From the NCBI GenBank assembly GCA_016719485.1, contig JADJZB010000029.1, positions 298,892-362,891 of the forward strand: a stretch of DNA of 64,000 nucleotides. Reading direction: 5' to 3'. This DNA comes from Holophagales bacterium (GTDB taxonomy: Bacteria; Acidobacteriota; Thermoanaerobaculia; UBA5066). The notes beneath the pieces were generated by a model, which did not search any database, was not told the origin of the DNA, and worked only from the letters and a program-made list of their open reading frames with translations. Made by a program: the position numbers and the translations under genes. Shown one piece after another: positions 53,819 to 62,095 of the stretch. The stretch's first letter is position 1. The number at the start of each line of letters is the position of its first letter.

Positions 53819-54234
53819 CAATGCCGGAAGACGATGCTGTCGAGAATCATCAGGAACGCGCTCTGCTGCTGCGCCTCGGTCTTGTTGATGACGGCCAGGC
53901 ACGCTCCCTGCGGAAAGAGCCGATGGAGCTCGTCGGCGTCGTGGCCGGAGACGATGACGATCCGCCGTTCGCTCACGCCGCGCTCCTTCGCGAAGCGGGC
54001 GACGGAGCGGCCGTCGAGGACCGGCATCTCGAGGTCGACGAGGAGGAGGTCGACGTCCGGCCCGAGGTGGGACAGGGCCTCCACCGGATCCTGGTACGAC
54101 TCGAACGAGACCTTCTCACCGTACCGGTCCGCGAAGATTCCCCTCCACGAGGCGGCGTAGGCCGGCGAATCGTCCACGAGGACGACCCGCTTGGCTGGCA
54201 TCGGGGAGAGAGCGGACGGGTCGATGTCGGGCAT
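53818..54234 (-). CDS. Single-domain response regulator
   Basis: The protein has 138 residues and is only a receiver domain. The phospho-acceptor is D67 in LLLVDLEMPVLDG, the acidic pair is D21-D22 in VVLVDDSPAYA, and the conserved lysine is in AVINKTE. No output domain is present and no kinase gene is near. Its stop overlaps the start of the phosphatase gene, and the pyrC stop is 43 bases upstream. Confidence 0.93.
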   Translation of the reverse strand: MPDIDPSALSPMPAKRVVLVDDSPAYAASWRGIFADRYGEKVSFESYQDPVEALSHLGPDVDLLLVDLEMPVLDGRSVARFAKERGVSERRIVIVSGHDADELHRLFPQGACLAVINKTEAQQQSAFLMILDSIVFRH

Positions 54235-54277
54235 TGGCGAACGTGCGAGACGAAGCGGCGCGACGCGACGACCGGCG

Positions 54278-55594
54278 TCAGCCGGCGGCCTCGGCCGAGG
54301 GAGCGGCGCCGAACCGGTGGACTTCCCGGCCGCCGACGAACGTCCGTTCGATGCGCCCGCGAAGGGTCTTTCCCGCCCAGGGTGAGTTCGTCGAGAGCGA
54401 GCGGAACGACGAGAACGTCGTCGAACGTGACGTCGAGAAGAGGACGACGTCGGCGGGAGCCCCTTCCGAGAGGGTGCCGTACGGCAGTCCGAAGAGCCGC
54501 GCCGGAGCGGTGGACATCGCCTCGACGAGCCGGGAGAGAGAGAGAAGGCGCGGGAGGACGAGCCCGTCGAGGAGGACGGAGAACGCCGTCTCGAGGCCGG
54601 TGACTCCGAACGGCGCCGCCGCGAACTCCATCGCCTTCTCGTCGTCGTGGTGCGGCGCGTGGTCCGTTGCGACGCAGTCGATCGTACCGTCGGCCAGGGC
54701 GGAGACGAGCGCCTGCCGGTCCGCCTCGTCGCGAAGCGGGGGGTTCATCTTGAAGCGGGTGTCGTAGCTGGAGCGGGCGAGGTCCTCGTCCGTCAGCATC
54801 AGGTGGTGGGGCGTGACCTCGCAGCTCACGGGGACGTGCGCGGCACGGGCGCGCCGGATCGCCGCGAGGCTGTCCCTCACGGAGACGTGCGCCACGTGGA
54901 GACGGGCCCCCGTGAGCGCCGCGAGCTCGACGTCGCGGGCGACCATCGTCGACTCGGCGACCGCGGGCCAGCCGGGAAGCCCGAGGCGGGTCGAGGCCCA
55001 GCCCTCGTTCATCTGGCCGCCTGCCACGAGGTTCGGGTCCTCCTCGTGGACGACGACCGGCAGGTCGAACATCGAGGCGTACTCCAGCGCCCGCCGCATC
55101 AGGTCGGCGTTGACGACCGGCTTGCCGTCGTCGGAGATCGCGACGATCCCCTCGGCCTTCATCAGGCCGATCTCGGCGAGCGCGACCCCCTTCTGGCCCT
55201 TCGAGACGGCGCCGATCGGGAGGACGCGCACGCGCGCCGTCTCGCGGATCCGCTTCTGGACGAACGACGCCGTCGGCGCGTCGTCGATCACGGGATCGGT
55301 GTTCGGCATGCAGCAGACGGTCGTGTAGCCGCCCGCCGCCGCGGACTCGGAGCCGGACGCGATCGTCTCCTTCCACTCGAACCCGGGCTCGCGGAAGTGG
55401 ACGTGGAGGTCGACGAAGCCGGGGGCGACGACGAGGCCGGAAGCGTCGACGGAGACGGCCCCGCGGGGAAGGGCAATCCGCTCGTCGACCTTCGCCACGA
55501 CCCCGCCCTCGAGGAGGACGTCGAGCGGGGCGTCGAGGCCGCGCGACGGGTCGACGACCCGCCCGCCGGTGATCAGGACAGGGGCCTCATTCAT
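54278..55594 (-). CDS. pyrC: Dihydroorotase
   Basis: The protein has 438 residues of the class I (long) type. VDLHVHFREPG carries metal ligands H64 and H66, CVATDHAPHH the catalytic Asp, and CMPNTDPVID is the substrate loop. It closes carbamoyl aspartate to dihydroorotate. It overlaps pyrB by 8 bases and is the third gene of the pyrR-pyrB-pyrC set. Confidence 0.97.
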   Translation of the reverse strand: MNEAPVLITGGRVVDPSRGLDAPLDVLLEGGVVAKVDERIALPRGAVSVDASGLVVAPGFVDLHVHFREPGFEWKETIASGSESAAAGGYTTVCCMPNTDPVIDDAPTASFVQKRIRETARVRVLPIGAVSKGQKGVALAEIGLMKAEGIVAISDDGKPVVNADLMRRALEYASMFDLPVVVHEEDPNLVAGGQMNEGWASTRLGLPGWPAVAESTMVARDVELAALTGARLHVAHVSVRDSLAAIRRARAAHVPVSCEVTPHHLMLTDEDLARSSYDTRFKMNPPLRDEADRQALVSALADGTIDCVATDHAPHHDDEKAMEFAAAPFGVTGLETAFSVLLDGLVLPRLLSLSRLVEAMSTAPARLFGLPYGTLSEGAPADVVLFSTSRSTTFSSFRSLSTNSPWAGKTLRGRIERTFVGGREVHRFGAAPSAEAAG

Positions 55595-56549
55595 CGCCGG
55601 TCACTCCGATGAGCAGGTACAGCACCGCCATCCGCACCGCGACGCCCGCCTCGACCTGGTCGAGGATGACCGAACCGGGGCCGTCGGCAACGGCGGAGTC
55701 GATCTCGACGCCCCGGTTCATCGGGCCGGGGTGCATGACGATGGCGTCCTTGCGGGCGAGCTTTCGCCGCTGGGGCGTCAGGCCGAAGAACTCGTAGTAC
55801 TCGCGGTCGGACGGGAAGCCGAGGCCTCCTCCCCGCTCCTTCTGGACACGGAGCATCATCACGACGTCCGCGCCGTCGATCGCTTCCTCGATCCGCGTCG
55901 TGACGCGGGCGCCGGTTCGCTCGATCTCTGGCGGGAGCAGGGTACGGGGTCCGGCGAGCGTCACCTCGGCTCCCATCTTCGGCAGGAGCGCGAGGTTCGA
56001 GCGAGCGACACGGCTGAAGCGGACGTCGCCGCAGATCGCCACGCGGAGCCCTTCGAGCTTCCCTTTCACCCTGCGCATCGTGAAGGCGTCGAGGAGCGCC
56101 TGGGTCGGGTGCGCGTGCGTCCCGTCGCCGGCGTTGATGACCGCGCACTTCAGGTTCCGGGCGAGGAAGTGGGGAGCGCCGGAGGCCTGGTGCCGGATGA
56201 CGATGGCGTCGGGCGCCATCGCCTCGAGATTCCTGCAGGTGTCGAGGAGGGTCTCCCCCTTGGCGGCCGACGAGGTCGCGGCGGCGAAGGAGATCGAGTC
56301 GGCCGTGAGGCGCCGTTCGGCGATCTCGAAGGAGAACCTGGTCCGCGTCGAGTTCTCGTAGAAGAGGTTCGCGACGAGACGCCCCCGGAGGGTCGGGACC
56401 TTCTTGATCGTCCGCTTGTTGATCTCGGCCATCGAGTCGGCCGTGTCCAGGATCATCTGGATCTCGGCCTTGGAAAGCGACTCGATGTCGAGGAGATCCT
56501 TCTTCGTGAAGGAGGCGGGGTCGGCCGGAGCTTCGGGCTTCCTGCTCAC
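55587..56549 (-). CDS. pyrB: Aspartate carbamoyltransferase catalytic subunit
   Basis: The protein has 320 residues. YENSTRTRFSFEIAERRL (64-81) binds carbamoyl phosphate, GDGTHAHPTQALLD binds the substrate amide, and VMHPGPMNRGVEID is the C-terminal signature. It makes carbamoyl aspartate, the first step special to pyrimidines. No pyrI regulatory subunit is next to it. The ATG overlaps the pyrR stop (ATGA). Confidence 0.98.
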   Translation of the reverse strand: MSRKPEAPADPASFTKKDLLDIESLSKAEIQMILDTADSMAEINKRTIKKVPTLRGRLVANLFYENSTRTRFSFEIAERRLTADSISFAAATSSAAKGETLLDTCRNLEAMAPDAIVIRHQASGAPHFLARNLKCAVINAGDGTHAHPTQALLDAFTMRRVKGKLEGLRVAICGDVRFSRVARSNLALLPKMGAEVTLAGPRTLLPPEIERTGARVTTRIEEAIDGADVVMMLRVQKERGGGLGFPSDREYYEFFGLTPQRRKLARKDAIVMHPGPMNRGVEIDSAVADGPGSVILDQVEAGVAVRMAVLYLLIGVTGDE

Positions 56550-57271
56550 CGCTTTCCGCGGCCGCTCCCCTTCGGGGCGGCTTTTCCGGCCACTGGGCGG
56601 GCGGCCTTCTTGTCCGGAGCCTTCCTTACGGAGACCTTCTTGACCGGGGCCGGCTTCTTCGGGGCCTTCCTCGCGACCTTCGGGGCGCCCGTCGTCCGGG
56701 ACGCGGCCTTCGCGGCGTGGCGGTCGAGAAGCCAGACGTCGTCTTCTCCGTCCGTCTCCTTGAACGTGACGGAAACGACCTCGGTGGCGGACGTGGCGAT
56801 CTTCTTCCCCACGAGCTGCGCTTCGATCGGAAGCTCGCGGCGCCCCCGGTCGACGAGGACCGCGAGGACGATCCGGCGAGGCCGCCCGAAGTCGAGGATC
56901 GCGTCGATGGCCGCGCGGACCGTCCGCCCCGTGTAGAGAACGTCGTCGCAGAGGACGATCGTCTTCGTCTCCACCGGGAAGGAGATGTCGGTTCGCTTGA
57001 GGACCGGCGACGAGGCGACGGTCGTCAGGTCGTCGCGATAGAGCGTGATGTCGAGGAGGCCAACGGGGATCCGGACCCCTTCGGTCTTCTCGATCTCCAG
57101 CGCGAGCCGCCGCGCGAGCGGGACGCCGCGCGTCCGGATTCCGACGAGAGCGAACCCTTCGACGCCGCCCGCCGCCTCGACGACCTCGCGCGCCATCCGG
57201 GCGATGACGCGGGACATGCCGGCGGGATCCATCAGCCTGAGCTTGCGGTAGGTGCCGTTGGCTTCGCCCAT
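56546..57271 (-). CDS. pyrR: PyrR-like uracil phosphoribosyltransferase/regulator with basic C-terminal tail
   Basis: The protein has 241 residues starting at MGEANGTYRK. The PRPP motif is VLCDDVLYTGRTVRAAID (107-124), and GIRTRGVPLARRLA and DITLYRDDLT are typical of PyrR. Family members bind pyr mRNA and often also convert uracil to UMP. The usual length is about 180; here a tail of about 55 residues is almost only K, A, P, R, S and G (residues 187-241, for example KAPKKPAPVKK), like histone-H1-type tails. It is the first gene of the operon. Confidence 0.92.
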   Translation of the reverse strand: MGEANGTYRKLRLMDPAGMSRVIARMAREVVEAAGGVEGFALVGIRTRGVPLARRLALEIEKTEGVRIPVGLLDITLYRDDLTTVASSPVLKRTDISFPVETKTIVLCDDVLYTGRTVRAAIDAILDFGRPRRIVLAVLVDRGRRELPIEAQLVGKKIATSATEVVSVTFKETDGEDDVWLLDRHAAKAASRTTGAPKVARKAPKKPAPVKKVSVRKAPDKKAARPVAGKAAPKGSGRGKR

Positions 57272-57287
57272 CGTTCGAACCGGCGGG

Positions 57288-57316
57288 ACACTACACGCGA
57301 GGGCTCCCGGCGTCAA
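57288..57316 (-). promoter_or_regulatory. Putative promoter of pyrRBC
   Basis: TTGACG (57316-57311), 17 bases, then TAGTGT (57293-57288) on the minus strand. The transcript would begin about 10 bases before the pyrR ATG, which leaves no space for an attenuator. No ribosome-binding site is seen before the ATG. Confidence 0.6.
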
Positions 57317-57364
57317 CGCGTCACGAAAGGGACCGCGGACCGCGAAGCGGCCACAATCCCACCC

Positions 57365-58400
57365 GTGGACGTCTCCGACTTCGACTTCGACCTCCCCCCG
57401 GAAGCGATCGCCCAGCGCCCGGCGCCGCGCGGCACCTCGCGGCTCATGACGCTCGACAGGGCCAGCGGCGAGATCGGGCACCGGGGTGTCTCGGACCTCC
57501 CGTCGCTCCTCCTGCCGGGAGACCTCCTGGTCGTGAACGACACCCGCGTCATCCCCGCCCGCCTCTTCGGGCGCGACCCCGAGGGGCGGCGCACCGAGTT
57601 CCTCCTCGTCGAGAAGACGGAAGACGCCGCCTCGTGGGACTGCCTCGCGAAACCGGGACGCCGCGCGAAACCGGGGAAGACGTTCGAATTCGGTGAGGGC
57701 CTCTCGGGCATCGTCACGGGCAAGGGGGCTTCGGGGCACTACCGCATCGCCTTTTCGGGGACTCCCCTCGAGGAAGCGCTGCCGAGGGTCGGGACGACGC
57801 CGCTTCCCCCCTACATCCACCGCGAGGGGGGCGTCGCCGACGCCCGGGACGCCGAGGAGTATCAGACCGTCTACGCCCGCGAGCCGGGCGCCATCGCCGC
57901 CCCGACCGCCGGCCTTCACCTCAGCTCCGAGCTCCTCGAGGCGCTTCGGGCCCGGGGCGTGGAGGTCGCCTCCGTGACGCTTCACGTCGGGATCGGCACG
58001 TTCAAGCCTGTGAAGGCCGAACGGGTCGAAGGAGCACCGGATGGACCCGGAGCGCGGCATCGTGCCCGCGGAAACGGCTGAAGCCATCCGCCGGGCGAAG
58101 GCGGAAGGGCGGCGGATCGTCGCCGTCGGCACGACGAGCGTGAGGACGCTCGAAGCTTCCGCTCGCGAACACGGCGGGCGGGTCGTCCCGGGTCCGTTCC
58201 AGACGCGCCTCTTCCTCGTCCCGGGAGCGGACTTCCTCGTGGTGGACGCCGTCCTGACGAACTTCCACCTCCCCCGCTCCACGCTCCTGATGCTCGTCAG
58301 CGCGTTCGCGGGGCGCGAGAGGATCCTGGCCGCCTACCGCGAGGCCGTCGCCTCCGGCTACCGCTTCTTCTCCTACGGCGACGCGATGCTCGTGAGCTGA
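57365..58400 (+). CDS. queA: QueA tRNA S-adenosylmethionine ribosyltransferase-isomerase, interrupted by a frameshift
   Basis: It adds the cyclopentene precursor ring to 7-aminomethyl-7-deazaguanine in tRNA (queuosine pathway). The first frame, starting at GTG, reads DFDFDLPPEAIAQRPAPRG, then VVNDTRVIPARLFG and GTTPLPPYIHRE, then ends at 58081. The rest (MDPERGIVPAETAEAI, then TNFHLPRSTLLMLVSAF) is in the next frame and stops at 58400. Removing one G at 58031-58032 restores VEEHRMDPERG and a product of 344 residues, the normal length. The stop codon at 58081 is thus an effect of a one-base insertion. The other queuosine genes are not in the window. Confidence 0.93.
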
Positions 58401-58971
58401 CGGGATCGGGGAGCGCCGGCGAGGCGCGCCCGGTCGCTGACGGCGGAAAGGCGGCGCGGATCGTCTCGGATTCCGCGGCGGTCATCCGCGGCGCTCCCTT
58501 CCGGAGCATCGCGACGAAGGCGTCGAGCTCGTCCACCTTCGAGGGGAATCCGATATTCGTGCCCGGGCCGGCCAGGTTCGACGTCGCGATCGCTCGGCGC
58601 GACTTCCGGTCGAAGACCGCCGTGAACGGCAACCCGGCGTCCTTGCCCGCGATCGACGCCAGGAGCTCCTCGGCGCCCGGGTTCTCCAAGGCTTCCTTCT
58701 CTCCCCGTTCGAGGACGGTCAGCCCCGTCTTCTCGAAGTGACGCTCGAGGATCTCCTTCGCCGAAGGTGCGGAGAGCACGGCCTCGAGCTTGCGGCACCA
58801 GCCGCACCAGGATGCGTGGAAGACGACGAGGATGTTCTTCTTCCCCGGCTTGGCGGCCTTCGCCGCTGCGGCGAGAACCGACTCGGCGGACTCGGGGCCC
58901 GCCAGGGCGTTCGGACCCGCGAGGAGCATCCCGCCGAGAACGACGCTGGCGATGAGACGACGGCTCGACAT
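58297..58971 (-). CDS. Exported thioredoxin-like protein
   Basis: The product has 224 residues in this frame. Residues 1-24 form a signal peptide (VLGGMLLAGPNALAGPESA), then a thioredoxin fold with CGWC in VVFHASWCGWCRKLEAVL. The last about 50 residues are Arg/Ser/Pro-rich and lie antisense to queA (104-base overlap), so the true end may be earlier or in another frame: the frame ending at 58373 would overlap queA by only 28 bases. Family: exported DUF255/thioredoxin-type proteins; substrate unknown. Confidence 0.8.
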   Translation of the reverse strand: MSSRRLIASVVLGGMLLAGPNALAGPESAESVLAAAAKAAKPGKKNILVVFHASWCGWCRKLEAVLSAPSAKEILERHFEKTGLTVLERGEKEALENPGAEELLASIAGKDAGLPFTAVFDRKSRRAIATSNLAGPGTNIGFPSKVDELDAFVAMLRKGAPRMTAAESETIRAAFPPSATGRASPALPDPVSSRASRRRRRRSGSRRRRPRGRRPGSSRAPRTR

Positions 58972-59037
58972 GACGCGGGAGTCTCACCCGGATCCGCGAC
59001 CAGCAGGTGCCGCCGACCCGGGGCCCGTGACGATGGC

Positions 59038-59362
59038 CTACTCGCCAGCCAGGCGCTTGAGGACCCGGTCGGCCTCGGCCGCCGTCGCCGGTCTCCAGCC
59101 CGAACCGAAGCCCGCCCCGAGGAGCTTCCGGAGATCCCTGACTTCCATGCCCGCGAGCGCCGCAAGGAGCTTCCTGGCCTCGACGGCGACGGCCTTCGAC
59201 TCCTCTTCCCCGGCGTCGCGGCGGAAAGGCACGGGCCGCGTCGGCCGAATCCGCGTACTCCGTCGTCCAGTCCTCGTGCAGGTAGCCCCGAAAGGCCTCC
59301 CGGATGGCCGGGTACTTGCGCGTGTCGATCGGTTCGGGCGTCTTCTTTGGTGCTGCGGTCAT
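59038..59362 (-). CDS. CdiI-like immunity protein, interrupted by a frameshift
   Basis: The first frame starts at MTAAPKKTPEPIDTRKYPAI and reads FRGYLHEDWTTEYADSADAA, the usual pattern of CDI immunity proteins (YPxxxxxFxxYxHEDW). One extra base near 59223-59224 (minus strand TTTCC for TTTC) shifts it. Removing it continues RDAGEEESKAVAVEARKL and ends at 59038, total about 107 residues. It starts inside the toxin stop (ATGA), so it is translated with the toxin. The call is by motif and position; no database search was possible. Confidence 0.72.
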
Positions 59363-59991
59363 CGGGAAGCCTCCGGATACGACGTCAGGACATAGTAGAT
59401 CTCTGTCTGGGTGTTCCACTTCAGGATGACGAGGGCCCTCTTGCAGGGAACCGGAGCCTTGCCTCCCCGCCGGAGGGACCGGCCGAGGACCTTGCCGTTC
59501 CCCGCCCACTCGACGACGAGGTTCGCACGGGAACCTTCGCGCCTCACCCACCGGTCGATCCTCTTCTTGCTGGCCATGATGGCCGCCGCCACGGCCTCCT
59601 CGGCCGTCAGGCGGTCGGTGTACGTCGAGGCCGCGGAGATCCGCTGGTCGCGGCGCAGCCGTTCGCGCAGCTCGGCGTCGCTCAGGCCGACGTGCCGGGC
59701 AAGGGTGTGCCCGCCCCGTTTCTCGTCCCGGGCGAGGTCACGGCGCTTCGCGGCCTCGGCGGACGGCGAGACACCGACAACCGCCGCGAGGGTCAGGAAG
59801 ACGAAGAGAAGGCCGGGCGGAATGACGGGGTAAGGCGGGCACGCACGGGGGCGGAGGTTAGCTGAAGCGTCGGCTTTGCGCGCGAGCGCCCCATTTCCGC
59901 CGTTCCCGAACCGGCCGCTCCGGTACGCCGTCTCGCCTCGGCCCCGCCCGCAGCCGGCTGTCGACGACCGTTCGGGAGACGGCCCCTCCAT
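59359..59991 (-). CDS. Exported RNase A-like toxin (CdiA-CT type)
   Basis: The mature part (model residues 81-210) has the pattern of the bacterial CdiA-CT RNase A domain: GGHTLARHVGLSDAELRERL, SAASTYTDRLTAEEAV, RIDRWVRR and the end YYVLTSYPEAS. Candidate active residues are H100, an Arg at 109-113, T203 and Y205, as in the Yersinia toxin domain. A signal peptide-like segment (PGLLFVFLTLAAVVGVSPSA, 59-78) precedes it. The start is uncertain: I chose the ATG at 59991; another lies at 60096, and no ATG/GTG/TTG is close to the signal segment. Secreted RNase is the likely role. Confidence 0.75.
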   Translation of the reverse strand: MEGPSPERSSTAGCGRGRGETAYRSGRFGNGGNGALARKADASANLRPRACPPYPVIPPGLLFVFLTLAAVVGVSPSAEAAKRRDLARDEKRGGHTLARHVGLSDAELRERLRRDQRISAASTYTDRLTAEEAVAAAIMASKKRIDRWVRREGSRANLVVEWAGNGKVLGRSLRRGGKAPVPCKRALVILKWNTQTEIYYVLTSYPEASR

Positions 59992-60108
59992 CGAAGAGCC
60001 GGACGATCCGCCCCTGCCATGGACCTCGCTCGGCGGCCGTGCGCCCGGACCCTTCCTACCGCTTGACAGTCGCGCCGCCCCGCCGGATCGTCCCACCCGA
60101 GCCCGCAG

Positions 60109-60360
60109 ATGACCGACGCCTCGTCCCGCTCGTCCAACCGCCTTCTCGAGATCCTCACGGCGAAGATCGCCGCAGAGACCGGCGCCGGTCCCGATCTCGC
60201 GCGCGAGCTGGCCACCTCCGCCCTCACGTCACCTTCCGTCGACGAGGACGAGCCGATCGTTCTCTTCGACAACGGAGGCCGCGAGGTTGCCCGGATCCAG
60301 TTCGCCCTCGTCGAGGAAGCCTTCGACGAGCTGGACGACGAGGAAGACGGGAAGGGCTGA
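60109..60360 (+). CDS. Small acidic protein, hypothetical
   Basis: The protein has 83 residues. It is helical at the start (NRLLEILTAKIAAETGAGPD), has a strand-like VLFDNGGREVARIQFAL segment, and a very acidic end (EEAFDELDDEEDGKG). No motif is known. It diverges from the toxin gene upstream and is convergent with glnA. It could be a true small gene because of its balanced composition, unlike the low-complexity frames around it. Confidence 0.6.
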   Translation: MTDASSRSSNRLLEILTAKIAAETGAGPDLARELATSALTSPSVDEDEPIVLFDNGGREVARIQFALVEEAFDELDDEEDGKG

Positions 60361-60361
60361 G

Positions 60362-60556
60362 CACGGCTCGCCGGGCCCCACCCCGGCTCCCCCGGCGGCC
60401 CGGGGTTCCTTCAGATCGCGCCCGTAGGGGCTTCCTCACCGCGCGGAAGGGGGTACGGGACTCGCCGGGGCCCCACCCCCGGCTCCCCCGGCGGTCCGGG
60501 TTTCCTTCAGATCGCGCCCGCAGGGCGGCTTCCTCACCGCGCGGAAGGGGGCACGG
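60362..60556. repeat. Imperfect tandem duplication of about 94 bases
   Basis: Two units (about 60367-60460 and 60461-60556) share GGCTCCCCCGGCGG, TTCCTTCAGATCGCGCCCG and CTTCCTCACCGCGCGGAAGG in the same order, with scattered changes. Each unit contains the CCCGGCGGnCCGGG hairpin core. The stretch 60361-60591 has no gene. Confidence 0.88.
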
Positions 60557-60584
60557 GGGAAACCCGGCGGCCCGGGGTTCCCCC
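60555..60584 (-). terminator. Hairpin after glnA
   Basis: A stem of 12 base pairs with one mismatch (GGGGGAAACCCGG with its complement), just after the glnA stop on the minus strand. Same core as the groEL-side hairpin at 26694. No T-tract. Confidence 0.6.
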
Positions 60585-60591
60585 GTTCACC

Positions 60592-61922
60592 TCAATACGC
60601 CTGCAGGTACTCGTCGACCTCCCACGGGTGAACCCGCGAGATGTAGGTCGCCCACTCGGCCCGCTTGGCCTGGACGAAGTGCTCGTGGATGTGGTCGCCG
60701 AGCGCGTTCTTCACGACGTCGTCCTTCTCGAGGCAGTCGAGGGCCTCGGAGAGGTTCGCCGGGAGCTGCTCGATCTTCCGGCGCTTCTTCTCGCGCTCGG
60801 TCATCTCGAAGATGTTCTCGTTCACCGGCTCGCCGGCCTCGATCTTGTTCTTGATGCCGTCGAGCCCCGCCGCGAGCATCACGGCGAAGGCGAGGTAGGG
60901 GTTGCAGGCGGGGTCCGGCATCCGGACCTCGCAGCGCGTCCCCATGCCGCGCCGCGCCGGGATGCGGACCATCGGCGAGCGGTTGCGCTCGGACCAGGCG
61001 ACGTTGATCGGCGCCTCGTAGCCCGGGACGAGCCGCTTGTAGGAATTGACGAGCGGGTTCGTCACCGCCGCGATCGCCTTCGCGTGCTTGAGGACGCCGC
61101 CGATGTAGTACATCGCGATCTTCGAGAGCTGGAAGGGGGCCTTCGGGTCGAAGAACGCGTTCTTCGGGCTCGCCGCGGTCCCCGTCATGAGCGACTGGTG
61201 AACGTGCATCCCCGAGCCGTTCACGCCGAAGATCGGCTTGGGCATGAACGTGGCGTGGAGGCCGTGGTCCATCGCGACCTTCTTCACGATGAGCTTGAAG
61301 GTCGTGACGTTGTCCGCCGTCGCGACCGCGTCGCCGTACTTGAAGTCGATCTCGTGCTGCCCGGGGGCGACCTCGTGGTGCGCCGCCTCGACCTCGAAGC
61401 CCATCGCCTCGAGGGCGACGACGATGTCGCGCCGGGCGTCCTCGCCGCGGTCGACCGGGGTGAGGTCGAAGTAGCCGCCCGAGTCGTGCGTGTCGACGAT
61501 GGGGTCGCCGGCCGCGTCGCGGCGGAACAGGAAGAACTCCGCCTCGGGGCCCGTCATCAGGGAGTAGCCGAACCGTGCCTTCTCCTCTGCCTCTTCAGGG
61601 TCTGGCGCGGACAGCCGGCGAACGGCTGGCCGTCGGGGGTGATGACGTCACAGACGAGACGGGCCACCTTCCCGTTCGTGTGCGACCACGGAAAGATCCG
61701 GAAGGTGTCGAGGTCGGGCACGAGGCCCATGTCCGACTCCTCGATCCGGGTGAACCCCTCGATCGACGACCCGTCGAACTGGATCTCGCCGGCCAGCGCC
61801 TTCTCGAACTGGGAACGCGGGACCTCGACGTTCTTGATGATTCCGAGGATGTCCGTGAACTGCAGGCGCAGGAACCGGACCCCTTCCTTGTCGCAGGTCT
61901 TCAGGATCTCGACGGCCTTCAT
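60592..61922 (-). CDS. glnA: Glutamine synthetase type I, interrupted by a frameshift
   Basis: It makes glutamine from glutamate and ammonia with ATP. The first frame begins MKAVEILKTCDKEGVRFLRL, contains FDGSSIEGF, and ends early at TLKRQRRRHGSATP. The second frame, starting MTGPEAEFFLF, has NGSGMHVHQSL, NPLVNSYKRLVPGYEAP and the C-terminal DEYLQAY. Adding one base near 61590-61591 (minus-strand AGGCAG to AGGGCAG) joins them as KRAEEKARFGYSLMTGPEAE, giving 443 residues, the short GSI-alpha length. A gene this conserved is unlikely to be naturally broken. Upstream is an AT-rich divergent promoter region. Confidence 0.95.
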
Positions 61923-62095
61923 TCCATGTCTTGCTCCTTCTTCCGGATCGGGCCGGAACGGCGGAATCTGACGCATCGCGGCAAGTTCGTCAAGCAAATT
62001 CTCAGAAATGCCAGTGACGACATTAAATTCTATCAAAACGGATAAAAATATCCTTTTTACGGGCCTCTCCGGTCCGGCCCGAGGGATACTCGTCC
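61923..62095. promoter_or_regulatory. AT-rich divergent promoter region between glnA and the HD gene
   Basis: About 170 bases with a strongly AT-rich middle (62005-62060) in otherwise GC-rich DNA. TTGACG at 61993-61988 with a weak CAGATT 17 bases on would serve glnA. An inverted repeat GGATA-AAAA-TATCC lies at 62040-62053. GAAGGAG, about 14 bases before the glnA ATG, is a ribosome-binding site. No experimental site can be claimed. Confidence 0.55.

Noticed and set aside
57272..57364. PyrR attenuator in the pyr leader
   Set aside because: No terminator/antiterminator pair is visible, and the candidate promoter leaves too short a leader.
61988..62040. Sigma-54 promoter for glnA (TGGCA ... TTGC)
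   Set aside because: The GG and GC are 15 bases apart rather than 10, so the spacing is wrong.
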